Assembly (NCBI GenBank): GCA_003164035.1
Contig: PLRS01000065.1
Coordinates: 32,033 to 96,032 of the forward strand
Origin: Bryobacterales bacterium
GTDB lineage: Bacteria > Acidobacteriota > Terriglobia > Bryobacterales > Bryobacteraceae
Direction: 5' to 3'
DNA length: 64,000 nucleotides
Shown: in pieces, positions 33,801 through 43,354 of the stretch
Layout of the letters: each line of letters opens with the position of its first letter
How positions within the stretch are numbered: position 1 is the stretch's first letter
Made by a program: the position numbers and the translations under genes
Notes under the pieces: generated by a model
Databases searched by the model: none
Told to the model about the DNA's origin: nothing
The model's input: only the letters and a program-made list of their open reading frames with translations

Positions 33801-35841
33801 GACGCTGCTCGAAGTAGCGCAGAGCATCGTCGCGCACCGCCAGCTCTCGACCCTGTTTACCGACCTGAGCCGCTGCCTGAAGAGCCTGGTTACCTTCGAT
33901 TTCATCGTGTTGACGCTGCTCGATCCGAAGAGCCAGACCGTGCGGCTGCATATTCTCGAAACCGACCGCGCGGTGGTGGGAGAGGCGCAACACGAAGTAG
34001 CCGGCGAGGAAACCCCCACCGCGCTTTCCCTGCGCGAGCGCCGGCCGTATTACGCTCCCGATGCCCAGGCGCTGGGCCGGTTTCCCCGCGTGCAACAGTT
34101 GATTCAGGCTAACGGCTGCGAATCTTTCTGTACCCTGCCTTTATTCACGGCGCAGGGCGATTTGGGCGGGCTGACCTTCGGTTCCACCCAAAAGAACGCC
34201 TATTCGCCCGAAGATATCGAATTCATGGAGCACGTGGCGCGGCAGGTGGCTATCGCCGTGGAAAATGCCCTCAACGCCGAGGCCGCCAGAGCGTACGAAG
34301 GGCAACTGGCGCAGGAGCGCGACCGTCTGCGCGCGCTGCTGGAAGTGAACAACGCGGCGGTAAGCTGCCTGTCGATGAGGTCCCTGTTTCAGACCGTGGC
34401 TTCCGCCTTGCGGCGCATTTTCGGGTTGGATTTCGCCAGTATCATGACCTACGACGGCGAAAAAGACGTCCTGCGGCTGAAAGTTCTGGATTTCCCGGAT
34501 AGCCAGGGCGCCATGCAGGAAGACGCGGAGATCCCGGTGGCGAATACGCTGGCGGGCATCATTTTCCGCGGCCGGGAAGGACGCGTGCTGGAAACCGAGG
34601 ACATCCGCCGCATGTCGCCCGTCACCAACACGATTATGGAGCGGGAGGGACTCCGGTCGATCTGCGCCACTCCCATGATTTTCCTGGGCGAAACATTGGG
34701 AATGCTGAGCGTAGGCTCGCGACAGGCCGGCTTTTTCAATCCCGAAGACATCCCGTTCTACACCCAGGTGGCGGGGCAGATCGCGATCGCCCTGCAAAAC
34801 GCCCTTTCCTTCAAGCGCATCGAAGAGCTGAATGCGCACCTGGCGGAAGAGAAAGTTTATCTCGAAGACGAGATCCGCACCGACAACCGCTTCGAGGATA
34901 TTATCGGACAAAGCCGCGCTCTCAAAGCCATCCTCAAACAAGTCGAAACCGTCGCTCCCACCGATTCCACCGTGCTGATTTATGGCGAAACCGGTACGGG
35001 GAAGGAATTGCTGGCGCGAGCCATCCACGACCTCAGTGCGCGGCGCCAGGGCACGTTCGTCAAACTCAACTGCGCCGCTATTCCCACCGGCCTGCTCGAA
35101 AGCGAAATGTTCGGCCATGAGAAAGGCGCCTTCACCGGCGCCATCGCCCAACGCCTGGGCCGTTTCGAGCTGGCGCACCGCGGCACCATCTTCATGGACG
35201 AAGTGGGCGAGATCCCGCTCGAGCTGCAGACCAAGCTGCTGCGCGTGCTGCAGGAGCGCGAATTCGAGCGTTTGGGCAGTTCGCGGACCATCCAAACCGA
35301 CGCGCGGCTGGTGACGGCCACCAATCGCAACCTGGCGGAAATGGTGGAACAGCGCCAGTTCCGGGCCGATCTCTATTACCGCCTGAACGTTTTTCCCATC
35401 ACCGCGCCGGCCCTCCGCGAACGGCGCGATGATATCCCTCTGCTGGTGCGCTATTTCGTCCAGCAGTTCGCCCGGCGGATGAACCGGCGCATCACCCACA
35501 TTCCCGCCGAATCGATGCAGGCTCTAGAACGCTACGCCTGGCCGGGGAACATCCGCGAATTGCAGAATTTCATCGAGCGGGCCGTGATTTTGTCGCCGGG
35601 CCCCTCGCTCGAAGCGCCGGTCCGGGAACTCACGCGCGTGCCGGTGAGGCCAGCCGCACCGGCCGCTTCCACCGCCAGCGCGGTCACCCTGGCCGACGCC
35701 GAACGCGAAGCCATCGAGCGGGCCCTGGAAGAATCCGGCGGCAAGGTAGGGGGCGAAACCGGCGCCGCCGCACGGTTGGGCATGAAACGCACCACCCTCC
35801 AGGCCAAAATGCGCAAGCTCGGGCTGGACAAGAGCAAGTAA
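33751..35841 (+). CDS. Sigma-54-dependent transcriptional activator, GAF-GAF-AAA+-Fis
   Basis: The 696-aa protein has two GAF sensor domains (about 15-170 and 195-360), a short coiled coil (EELNAHLAEEKVYLED), an AAA+ domain (Walker A GETGTGKE near 412, sigma-54 loop GAFTGA near 459, Walker B IFMDEVGE) and a C-terminal Fis-type HTH (AARLGMKRTTLQAKMRKLGL). It is FhlA-like: GAF domains bind small ligands and gate ATPase activity on sigma-54 promoters. No cognate sigma-54 promoter was recognised. ATG 33751 is preferred; GTG 33709 and ATG 33769 are possible. Confidence 0.9.
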   Translation: MLVPTPMSPNPIQVRYETLLEVAQSIVAHRQLSTLFTDLSRCLKSLVTFDFIVLTLLDPKSQTVRLHILETDRAVVGEAQHEVAGEETPTALSLRERRPYYAPDAQALGRFPRVQQLIQANGCESFCTLPLFTAQGDLGGLTFGSTQKNAYSPEDIEFMEHVARQVAIAVENALNAEAARAYEGQLAQERDRLRALLEVNNAAVSCLSMRSLFQTVASALRRIFGLDFASIMTYDGEKDVLRLKVLDFPDSQGAMQEDAEIPVANTLAGIIFRGREGRVLETEDIRRMSPVTNTIMEREGLRSICATPMIFLGETLGMLSVGSRQAGFFNPEDIPFYTQVAGQIAIALQNALSFKRIEELNAHLAEEKVYLEDEIRTDNRFEDIIGQSRALKAILKQVETVAPTDSTVLIYGETGTGKELLARAIHDLSARRQGTFVKLNCAAIPTGLLESEMFGHEKGAFTGAIAQRLGRFELAHRGTIFMDEVGEIPLELQTKLLRVLQEREFERLGSSRTIQTDARLVTATNRNLAEMVEQRQFRADLYYRLNVFPITAPALRERRDDIPLLVRYFVQQFARRMNRRITHIPAESMQALERYAWPGNIRELQNFIERAVILSPGPSLEAPVRELTRVPVRPAAPAASTASAVTLADAEREAIERALEESGGKVGGETGAAARLGMKRTTLQAKMRKLGLDKSK

Positions 35842-35847
35842 AGAACC

Positions 35848-35909
35848 ATAGCCGCCGATGAACACCGATGAAGGAACCAAAGGATTTATCGGTGTTTATC
35901 GGTAGCTAT
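35848..35909. repeat. Inverted repeat, family D, after the sigma-54 activator
   Basis: ATAGCCGCCGATGAACACCGAT and the mirrored ATCGGTGTTTATCGGTAGCTAT flank a short spacer. This resembles widespread CGATGAACACCGATGAA repeats of soil bacteria and may end transcription of the activator gene, seven bases upstream. Confidence 0.65.
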
Positions 35910-36045
35910 AATCTGTTTTTTCAAACTGCTCCCCTGCCGTCCCACCAACTCGCACAATGAAGATGGCAAAGCGCCGTCAGAGTCGTTCAACTGACACATC
36001 TCCAAGCTTGAGATCTTCACGGCTCCCCGGACCGCCCGTGCCATA

Positions 36046-36534
36046 ATGGCAGGCATGGCAAGCACTACTTCGGTGGCCATCGAGCAATACCTATCGACGG
36101 TGTACGAGCCGGAGATGGACTACGTGGATGGGGAACTGGAGGACCGCAACGTGGGTGAAAAGGACCACAGCAAGCTGCAAGCGAAGCTGATTCGGCTGCT
36201 GCCCGCCACCCTGGCCGTCTTTCCGGAGGTTCGGATTCGAGTGTCCGCCAGCCGGTTTCGGGTCCCGGATGTCTGCGTTTACCTCCAGGAGCCGGACGAG
36301 CAGGTTTTCACATCGCCGCCCCTGGCCGTAGTGGAAATCCTGTCGCCGGAAGACCGGATGGTGAGAATGCAGCGTAAGTTGGAAGATTATTACGCCATGG
36401 GCTGCCGCAACGTGTGGATCCTGGACCCTCGCGGCAAGAAGGCGTACCATTACGACGGCAGCGCGGTGGTGGAAGTCCAAGGCAGTTTGAATGCCGGCGA
36501 AGTAACACTCCCGCTGGAAAAGCTATTCGAGTAG
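36046..36534 (+). CDS. Uma2-family nuclease-fold protein (DUF820)
   Basis: The 162-aa protein has the PD-(D/E)XK pattern of Uma2 proteins: EMDYVDGELEDRNVGEKDHS, VRIRVSASRFRVPDVCVYLQ and the core LAVVEILSPEDRMVRMQRKL, then GCRNVWILDPRGKKAY. The Asp of RVPDV and Glu of VVEILS would be metal ligands. Members occur in many cyanobacteria and soil bacteria, often in multiple copies; function is unknown. Start ATG 36046 or 36055. It stands alone between two repeats. Confidence 0.88.
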   Translation: MAGMASTTSVAIEQYLSTVYEPEMDYVDGELEDRNVGEKDHSKLQAKLIRLLPATLAVFPEVRIRVSASRFRVPDVCVYLQEPDEQVFTSPPLAVVEILSPEDRMVRMQRKLEDYYAMGCRNVWILDPRGKKAYHYDGSAVVEVQGSLNAGEVTLPLEKLFE

Positions 36535-36638
36535 GCAGGCTTGGCCCTTTGGCACTGCCCATATTTTGGCACTCAGTAGCACCGCTTTCCAATTAAATCA
36601 ACAAACTACACCGGCATTGGGATTGCAATATTCCAGGC

Positions 36639-37961
36639 GTGACTAACAGATGGACGACGATTGCGGGGGGTCTTCTCTGGCTGCTGGCCGGCCGTGGTTG
36701 GGCCCAAGACGCGGCTCCGTTGCAGTTGAACCTCCACGACGCGGTGAATCTGGCGCTCAAGCAGAATCCGCGGGTCATACTGGCCAATCTGGAGGTGGCG
36801 CAGAGCGCCGAGGACGTGCGCGTGGCTCGCTCCGGGTTGCTGCCGCGCATCGACGGCACCGTCGCCGAGTCGGTGAACCGGGAAAACGTCCAGGCCCTGT
36901 TCGGAGGGCCGATCCCGGGTTTCCCCGGGCACATTGGGCCTTTTGAAGTATTCCAGATCGGGGCAGGCTTTCAGGCGCCGGTTTTCGATCTTACGCTGTG
37001 GCGGCGGTATCGCGCCTCCCAGGCCAGCGCCGGCTCCGCCCGGGCCGACGAAACCACGGTACGCGAAGAGAGCGTGCTGCTGGTGGTGTCGCAATACCTG
37101 GGCAGCCAGCGCGCGGCGGCGGACGTGGCAGCCGCCCAATCGCGGGTGAAATTGGCTCAGGCTCTTTACGATCAAGCCGCCGACCTGCAAAAGAACGGCG
37201 TCGGTACGGGCATCGATACCCTGCGCGCGAACGTCGAGCTGCAAAACGAAAAACAGCGGTTGATCGTGGCGCAAACCAGCCTCGAGACCTCCCTGTTCGC
37301 TCTGGCGCGGCTGCTGAGCATCGATCCTAAACGCAAGATCGAGCTGGCCGACCAGGGCAACTTCTTTCAAACGCCAGGGACCGATGCCGATCAGACCCTG
37401 GAACACGCCTACGCCTCCCGCCCTGAGCTGCAAAGGGTCGCCAGTGACCGGCGGCGGCTGGAGCTGAGCCGCCAGGCCGCCTCCGAAGAACGCCTGCCGA
37501 AGGTTTCGGCGAACGGTTCGTGGGCGCAACTGGGCCTCGAGCCCGACTCCGTCATTCCGCAGTACCAGTTTTTCTTCGCCCTGAATGTGCCGATTTTCAC
37601 CGGCGGGCGGATTCAAGCCGAGCGTGCCAAGGCGGACCTGGCCCTGCGCCAGCTCTCCCAGCAGGAACAGGACCTGCGCAACCGCATCGCCCTCGAGGTG
37701 AAGACCGCCGTGGCACAGATGGCGGCGGCCCGCAACGAGGTCGACGTGGCCAACCAGGGCATCGAGCTGGCGCGCCAGGAAGTGGACCAGGCGCGCGACC
37801 GTTTTCAGGCCGGCGTGGCCAACAACATCGAAGTGATCAGCGCCCAGGACGCCCTGGCCCGCGCCAACGATAACCAGATCGCGGCCCTCTACCGCTTCAA
37901 CCAGGCCCGCGCCGACGTGGCCCACGCCGCCGGACAGATGGAGGCGCTCTACGCCAAGTAG
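36639..37961 (+). CDS. TolC-family outer-membrane efflux protein
   Basis: The 440-aa protein has a signal peptide (TIAGGLLWLLAGRGWAQ), followed by the duplicated helical repeats of outer-membrane efflux channels: LQLNLHDAVNLALKQNPRVI, VARSGLLPRID, and in the second half QYQFFFALNVPIFTGGRIQA and VEVDQARDRFQAGVANNIEV. GTG 36639 is the start. It provides the outer-membrane channel of the tripartite exporter encoded with emrB- and emrA-like genes. Confidence 0.9.
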   Translation: MTNRWTTIAGGLLWLLAGRGWAQDAAPLQLNLHDAVNLALKQNPRVILANLEVAQSAEDVRVARSGLLPRIDGTVAESVNRENVQALFGGPIPGFPGHIGPFEVFQIGAGFQAPVFDLTLWRRYRASQASAGSARADETTVREESVLLVVSQYLGSQRAAADVAAAQSRVKLAQALYDQAADLQKNGVGTGIDTLRANVELQNEKQRLIVAQTSLETSLFALARLLSIDPKRKIELADQGNFFQTPGTDADQTLEHAYASRPELQRVASDRRRLELSRQAASEERLPKVSANGSWAQLGLEPDSVIPQYQFFFALNVPIFTGGRIQAERAKADLALRQLSQQEQDLRNRIALEVKTAVAQMAAARNEVDVANQGIELARQEVDQARDRFQAGVANNIEVISAQDALARANDNQIAALYRFNQARADVAHAAGQMEALYAK

Positions 37962-37986
37962 GCAAATCAACCCGTGGGTCATCGCC

Positions 37987-39510
37987 ATGACGGTGATGCT
38001 GGCGACCTTCATGGAAGTGCTCGATACCAGCGTGGCCAACGTCGCCCTGCCGCACATCGCCGGCGATCTTTCCGCCGATATCGATCAATCCACATGGGTG
38101 TTGACCAGCTACCTGGTTTCGAACGCGATCATTCTTCCCATGGGCGGCTGGTTCGCCATGCTGATGGGCCGCAAGCGCTTCTACATGATCTGCGTGGCCT
38201 TGTTCACCGCCGCCTCGTTGCTGTGCGGGCTGGCGCCCACGATCGGCCTGCTGATCTTCTTTCGCGTGCTCCAGGGCATTGGCGGCGGCGCCCTGCAGCC
38301 CATGTCGCAGGCGATCCTGGTGGAGACTTTCCCCCGCGAGAAGCACGGCATGGCTATGGCCGTGTACGGCCTGGGGGTGGTGGTGGCGCCGATCATCGGC
38401 CCCACGTTGGGCGGCTGGATCACCGACAACTCTACCTGGAGGTGGATCTTCCTCATCAATTTGCCGGTGGGCTTGCTGTCCTTGGTCCTGACAGGTCTGC
38501 TGGTTTTCGACCCCCCTTACCAGGTCCGGCGCTCGTTCGGCGACGGTTTGAAAATCGACTACGCCGGTTTCGGTTTGCTGGCTCTCGGGCTTGGATCGCT
38601 CGAAGTGGTCCTCGACGAAGGGCAGAGAAACGACTGGTTCTCGTCGCAATTCATCGTGGCCTTCAGCGTCGTTACGGTTGTGTGCCTGGTGGCGGTAGTG
38701 TTCTGGGAGTTGCACCATGAGCATCCGATCATCGATTTCCACGTCTTGAAGGAGCGCAATTTCATGCTGGCGACGGTATCCATGCTGATCATGGGTTTCG
38801 TCCTCTACGGCAGCACCACGCTGATGCCGTTGTTCCTGCAGACGTTGCTTGGCTATACCGCTATGCTCAGCGGATTGGTCCTGTCCCCCGGCGGTTTGGC
38901 CGTCTGCGTGTGCATGCCGGTGGTGGGCCTGTTGTTGAGAAAGTACGAGGCACGCTGGCTGGTGGTCTTCGGGGTCCTGGTTTCCGCCGCCGGGCTGCTC
39001 ATGATGTCGCGATTCAACCTCGACGTGGACTACGGCACGGCGGTGCGGGCCCGCGTGGTACAGAGCTTCGGGCTGGGATTCCTGTTCGTGCCGATCAGCG
39101 CCGCCGCCTTTGCGCGGGTGCCCAAGGAACGGACCAATTACGCCACCGGGCTGTTCAACCTGGCCCGAAATATCGGCGGCAGTTCGGGCATCGCCGCCAT
39201 TACCACGATGCTGGCCCGGCGCGCCCAGGTGCATCAGCAAACCCTGGTGGCGCATCTGACTCCCTATGATCCCTTCTACCGCGCTTCGCTGGCCAATACG
39301 GCCGCTATGGTCGCGACCCGCGGCCCGGGCCTGGCCGGCGCCGAGGCGCAGGCGCGGGGGCTGATTTACGGCGGCATGCTGCGGCAAGCCAATATGCTCT
39401 CGTTCGCGGACGCTTTTTTGGCGATGGCCGTGCTGTTTCTGGCCATCGTCCCCTTGATGTTCTTCATGAGAAAGGCCGGACCCGTCAAAGGGCCGGTTAT
39501 GGTGGAATAG
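37987..39510 (+). CDS. DHA2-family multidrug MFS transporter (EmrB type)
   Basis: The 507-aa protein has fourteen predicted helices and the DHA2 signature: MTVMLATFMEVLDTSVANVA, TWVLTSYLVSNAIILPMGGW and the loop RVLQGIGGGALQPMSQAILV. It uses the proton gradient to push drugs, bile-type acids or fatty acids through the EmrA and TolC partners. The first helix looks short: relatives begin with NPWIIA-like residues before MTV, and here INPWVIA is encoded just before the ATG without a normal start codon. A non-standard or upstream start is possible. Confidence 0.9.
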   Translation: MTVMLATFMEVLDTSVANVALPHIAGDLSADIDQSTWVLTSYLVSNAIILPMGGWFAMLMGRKRFYMICVALFTAASLLCGLAPTIGLLIFFRVLQGIGGGALQPMSQAILVETFPREKHGMAMAVYGLGVVVAPIIGPTLGGWITDNSTWRWIFLINLPVGLLSLVLTGLLVFDPPYQVRRSFGDGLKIDYAGFGLLALGLGSLEVVLDEGQRNDWFSSQFIVAFSVVTVVCLVAVVFWELHHEHPIIDFHVLKERNFMLATVSMLIMGFVLYGSTTLMPLFLQTLLGYTAMLSGLVLSPGGLAVCVCMPVVGLLLRKYEARWLVVFGVLVSAAGLLMMSRFNLDVDYGTAVRARVVQSFGLGFLFVPISAAAFARVPKERTNYATGLFNLARNIGGSSGIAAITTMLARRAQVHQQTLVAHLTPYDPFYRASLANTAAMVATRGPGLAGAEAQARGLIYGGMLRQANMLSFADAFLAMAVLFLAIVPLMFFMRKAGPVKGPVMVE

Positions 39511-40779
39511 ATGCGATCGTTGGAGGAACCCGTGGCAACCCTGCCAGCAACCGAAGCGCCGGCCGATCGGACGCCGGCCCGAAACAACCGCACTAAGTGG
39601 GTGCTGGCCATGGTGCTGCTCGTCGCCGTGGCAGTGGGCGTGGCGCTGTACCTGCACTACCAGGATCGGGTCTCGTCGGACGACGCCGAAGTGGACGGTC
39701 ACATCACCGCTATTGCTCCCAAGATCGGCGGCAACGTGGTCGAGGTCGCGGTGCTCGATAACCAGCCGGTCAAAGAAGGCCAGGTGCTGGTGCGCATCGA
39801 TCCGCGCGATTTCCAGGCGCGCGTCGACTTGGCCCAGGCAGCCCTCGAGCGCGCCGAAAGTCAATTGCGCTCCGCCCAGGTGGGCGTTCCGCTGACCAAC
39901 CAGACCACCGAATCCACCACCGTCGCCTCTTCGGCCGGGGTGGGCGACGCGCAGGCGGAACTGGAACGCGCGCGCATCGGCGTGGAACAAGCCGCGGGCG
40001 CCGACCTGGCGGTTGCCGAAGCCAACGTGCGCACCCGCGAAGCCGACAACGATAAGGCCCAGGCTGACCTCGCTCGCATGAAGCCGCTGGTCGATAAGGC
40101 CGAGATTTCCCAGCAGCAGTACGACGCCTACGTGGCCGCCGCCAAAGTGGCCGCCAGCCAGTTGCGCGCCGACCAGCAGAAGCTGGAATCCGCGCGCCAA
40201 AACGCCGCCGCCAGGCGGGCCGCCCTCGAAGCAGCCGGCTCGCGTCTCGATCAGGCCAAAGCCCAATTGACGTTTTCCCAAGCGAACCGCAAACAGGTAG
40301 CCATCCGCCAGGCGGATGCCGCCACCGCCGCCGCGGCCGTCTCCGAGGCCCGCGCCGAGCTCGAAGCCGCCCGGCTCCAGCTCAGCTACACCACCATCGT
40401 CGCGCCGGTCGATGGCGTGGTCACCCGCAAGAGCGTCGAAGTGGGCCAGGTAGTGCAGCCCGGCCAGGCGCTCATGGCCGTCATCCCGCTCAATACCACC
40501 TGGATCACCGCCAATTTCAAGGAAACCCAGCTCGCCCACGTCCAACCCGGCCAGCGCGCCGAAATCCAGGTGGACATGTACGGCAAGAGCGTCATTGGCC
40601 ACGTGGATTCGATCGCCGGAGCCACCGGTGCCCGCATGAGCCTCCTGCCGCCCGAAAACGCCACCGGCAACTTCGTGAAAGTGGTGCAGCGAATCCCGGT
40701 GAAAATCCTGGTCGATCAGACCAATGGACTGATCCTACGGCCCGGCATGAACGTGGATGTGACAATTTACACGCGCTGA
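39511..40779 (+). CDS. HlyD-family membrane fusion protein (EmrA type)
   Basis: The 422-aa protein has a single membrane helix (KWVLAMVLLVAVAVGVALYL), a biotinyl-lipoyl half (EVDGHITAIAPKIGGNVVEV), a long coiled-coil hairpin (about residues 100-290) and the second half-domain (TIVAPVDGVVTRKSVEVGQV) with a beta barrel. It links the EmrB pump to the TolC channel. The ATG follows the emrB stop with no gap. Compared with E. coli EmrA the hairpin is long, with an extra Ala/Gln-rich segment. Confidence 0.92.
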   Translation: MRSLEEPVATLPATEAPADRTPARNNRTKWVLAMVLLVAVAVGVALYLHYQDRVSSDDAEVDGHITAIAPKIGGNVVEVAVLDNQPVKEGQVLVRIDPRDFQARVDLAQAALERAESQLRSAQVGVPLTNQTTESTTVASSAGVGDAQAELERARIGVEQAAGADLAVAEANVRTREADNDKAQADLARMKPLVDKAEISQQQYDAYVAAAKVAASQLRADQQKLESARQNAAARRAALEAAGSRLDQAKAQLTFSQANRKQVAIRQADAATAAAAVSEARAELEAARLQLSYTTIVAPVDGVVTRKSVEVGQVVQPGQALMAVIPLNTTWITANFKETQLAHVQPGQRAEIQVDMYGKSVIGHVDSIAGATGARMSLLPPENATGNFVKVVQRIPVKILVDQTNGLILRPGMNVDVTIYTR

Positions 40780-40917
40780 CCGGGCAGCGGCGGAAGAAAA
40801 TAGTGCGCGGGGTAACCGCCGATGACGGGAGATGAAGAAAACAATTGGGTTACTGGTGTTATCTGTGCTGGAATGAAATTCTGCGAGAGGTGGCCCTTGG
40901 GATGCCACTATATAGGT

Positions 40918-42207
40918 GTGAAGCGCCAGAACCGGTACCTCCCGAGTACTATTTTCGTACTAACCATCGTCCTAGCACCCGGGCTATCGGCAGGTGGGGA
41001 CGCCCCATGGGCGGATTTGACGGCGCGCGCCGAAGCCGACTACGAACGTGTCGCTCTGGCCGTCTCGCCGGGGCTGATCGAGGCTTCCGCCTGTCAGCAG
41101 TCGCAAGCGGCTTTGGTATCCATCGCCGCACCCGGCCAATTGCCCTTGATTCACTACCGTAAAGGCTACTGCTCGCTGGTGGCCGCGGCTCTGGGAAGCC
41201 AGGCATCGCCCGAAAATGAACGGCAAGGATGGAACGACGCGGCTGGGGAGTTTCACCAGGCCATCGAATCCTGGCCCGCCGCCCATCCCGCGAAGCGAAG
41301 CCAGGCCGTTCCACCAGTACCGGAGATTCTGCCGGTGGCCGAGGCTCTCGCCCGCATTCACGGCGCCGGCGCGGAGGGTAGCGCTGGAGAGAATGGAGGC
41401 GCACTGGCCGCGGCGGTAGAACATCCCTCCTGCGGCGGCGGGTTCACCACCCCCGAATTGTGCCAGGCATATGTCGATGTGGGCCGGGAATGGCTGGGCT
41501 GGATGGCCCTCCGCTCGGGTGATCCGGCCGGCGCGGCCCGCGAGTTTTCCAGTCCGGCCGCGGCTGGATGGAACAACTGGGCGGAAGGACTGCAGGCCTT
41601 TCGCAACGCCCGGTACGCGGACGCGGCGGCGCGTTTTGGACAGGCCATCGCCGATTGGGACCGGGACCGCGCCGATAGCGGCTGGTTTCGCCGTTTGCGC
41701 CCGCAGCCCGATTGGACCGCTTCGCTGACCGAATGGGGCGGCGCGCGTCTTCTTGCCGGCGATTTCGCCGGTGCCATCTCCGCCCTGGACCGAGCCGCCG
41801 CCCTCAGCCGGGAAAACCCGCGCGCCTTCTATTTGCGCGCCTTGGCCCGCGAACGGAGCGGACACGCCGAAGACGCCTTGACCGACTACAATCTGGCCAG
41901 CCGCGCCGCCTTCGCTTCGGCTAGGGAACTGGCGTCCGGCGAAGCCCATCTGTATCGCGGCATTCTGCTTTATCGGCGAAGGGACTACGCCGGCGCCGAA
42001 GCGGAGTTCTCCAGTGCCCTCAATTTCGATGTGGCGCCAAGCATGCGCGCCGATGCCGTTGCCTGGCGCCATCTGGCCGCGGTGCTGCAGGGAGGCTGCC
42101 AGTCCTCGCGCGAGTTTCTCGGCCGGTCTCTCGCCTCGGTTTCCCCCTTCTTCCCCCGGCAGGAAGCGCAAGCCGCCGCGGCCGCCTGTTCCAACGGCGA
42201 GCTGTGA
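40918..42207 (+). CDS. Exported tetratricopeptide-like protein
   Basis: GTG 40918 gives a good signal peptide (KRQNRYLPSTIFVLTIVLAP..LSAGG), so it is preferred over an upstream ATG that would add a non-hydrophobic tail. The 429-aa product has TPR-like repeats in its second half: FRNARYADAAARFGQAIADW, AGDFAGAISALDRAAALSRE, NPRAFYLRALARERSGHAED and YRRRDYAGAEAEFSSALNFD. Function unknown. It is the last gene in a plus-strand run and is followed by a repeat and a RodZ-like gene. Confidence 0.75.
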   Translation: MKRQNRYLPSTIFVLTIVLAPGLSAGGDAPWADLTARAEADYERVALAVSPGLIEASACQQSQAALVSIAAPGQLPLIHYRKGYCSLVAAALGSQASPENERQGWNDAAGEFHQAIESWPAAHPAKRSQAVPPVPEILPVAEALARIHGAGAEGSAGENGGALAAAVEHPSCGGGFTTPELCQAYVDVGREWLGWMALRSGDPAGAAREFSSPAAAGWNNWAEGLQAFRNARYADAAARFGQAIADWDRDRADSGWFRRLRPQPDWTASLTEWGGARLLAGDFAGAISALDRAAALSRENPRAFYLRALARERSGHAEDALTDYNLASRAAFASARELASGEAHLYRGILLYRRRDYAGAEAEFSSALNFDVAPSMRADAVAWRHLAAVLQGGCQSSREFLGRSLASVSPFFPRQEAQAAAAACSNGEL

Positions 42208-42252
42208 ATCCTTCGATCCGCGGGCGGGGAAGCCGTAAAGTATTCGATTCGA

Positions 42253-42306
42253 ACCACCGATAGACATCAATGAAAATGAACGTATCGATCTGGTTATCGG
42301 CGTTCC
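42253..42306. repeat. Family D repeat before the RodZ-like gene
   Basis: ACCACCGATAGACATCAATGAA is followed by GGTTATCGGCG, an imperfect inverted copy related to 10048-10087 and 35848-35909. It lies in the 226-bp gap after the TPR gene, and sits about 130 bases before the RodZ-like start. Confidence 0.5.
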
Positions 42307-42433
42307 ACGGCGGCCGTTTCCCTTCACCGCGCCGCCGTGCCGGGATCTATCTCGACTTTCCCGACTTTAGTCCCTCTGGTCCTCGCACGTCCCTATTTTG
42401 TATGATGAAAGGGAGATACAGGGCGGAGCCATT

Positions 42434-43354
42434 ATGACATCCATCGGCGATACGTTGCGCCGGGAGCGTTTGAAACACGACCTCAGCCTGGAGCGGATTT
42501 CCAAGGAGCTTAAGGTTTCCCAGCGCCTTCTCGAAGCCATTGAATCCGACGATTTTTCCAAGCTGCCCGGTGACGTATTCGCGCGAAGCTGGGTGCGCCA
42601 ATACGCCCGCCTGGTCGGCCTGGACGAAGAGGAAATGGGACGTGCCGTGCGCCAGTTGTTGGAGCCGCCGCCGTCGCCCGGTTACGCTCCGCGATTGGTA
42701 GAATCCGCGGCCCCGGCAAGACCAAGCGCCAAGCCTATCGAATTGCCTCGCCTGGAGGAGTGGCAGATGGTGGGCGCCGATCGCGGACGGTGGTTTTCCT
42801 CGCTGCGGTCGCTGGTATTGGTATTTCTCGCCATGGTGATCTGCTCGGGTGTGTACACGTGGTGGCAGCGCCAACGGCGGCAGGCTTCCCAACCCGCTCA
42901 TGAAACGGCGCAAATTGTGGCGCCCAGGGCCCCGACTCGCGCCTACGCCGCTTCCAAGGCCGCGGAAACCACCGTCGCGCCGCACGCGGATCCTTCCGAC
43001 GGCAATGCCGCTCCCCAGGTGGTCAACGCGGTTTTACGTTCCACCGACGTGGTGGGCGATCACGGCGCCGTCCGCGTGGACCTTACCGCCGAAGAATCCG
43101 TGTGGATCCTGGTCCGTTCCGATGGCAAGTACATGTTCTCCGGCACTTTGAGCCCGAATCAGAGCCGCACCGTGGAGGCCGCTTCGAGCGTGTTCCTGCA
43201 GGTGGGCAATGCCGGTGGAGTCTCGATCGCGCTCAACGGAAAACCCATCGGCTCGGTGGGTTCTCGCGGAGAGGTTCGCAACCTTCAGCTCACTTCCGGC
43301 GGCTTCCAGATTGTCGCCGCACGCAGTTCCGTCGCGCCCCTCGACCCTCTCTGA
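42434..43354 (+). CDS. RodZ-like HTH membrane protein
   Basis: The 306-aa protein (ATG 42434, with GGAG before it) has an N-terminal Xre-type HTH (IGDTLRRERLKHDLSLERIS), a membrane helix (SLVLVFLAMVICSGVYTWW) and a C-terminal DUF4115-like beta domain with RVDLTAEESVWILVRSDGKY. RodZ links MreB to the cell-wall machinery. The HTH-membrane-beta plan is complete. The linker is Ala/Pro-rich. Its 3' end overlaps pgsA on the opposite strand by 70 bases. Confidence 0.85.
   Translation: MTSIGDTLRRERLKHDLSLERISKELKVSQRLLEAIESDDFSKLPGDVFARSWVRQYARLVGLDEEEMGRAVRQLLEPPPSPGYAPRLVESAAPARPSAKPIELPRLEEWQMVGADRGRWFSSLRSLVLVFLAMVICSGVYTWWQRQRRQASQPAHETAQIVAPRAPTRAYAASKAAETTVAPHADPSDGNAAPQVVNAVLRSTDVVGDHGAVRVDLTAEESVWILVRSDGKYMFSGTLSPNQSRTVEAASSVFLQVGNAGGVSIALNGKPIGSVGSRGEVRNLQLTSGGFQIVAARSSVAPLDPL

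Noticed and set aside
37897..40602. A 901-codon open frame on the minus strand opposite the TolC/EmrB/EmrA genes
   Set aside because: It is rich in His/Gly/Gln/Arg without motifs, and the opposite strand holds three clear family proteins. GC-rich DNA often keeps such mirror frames open.
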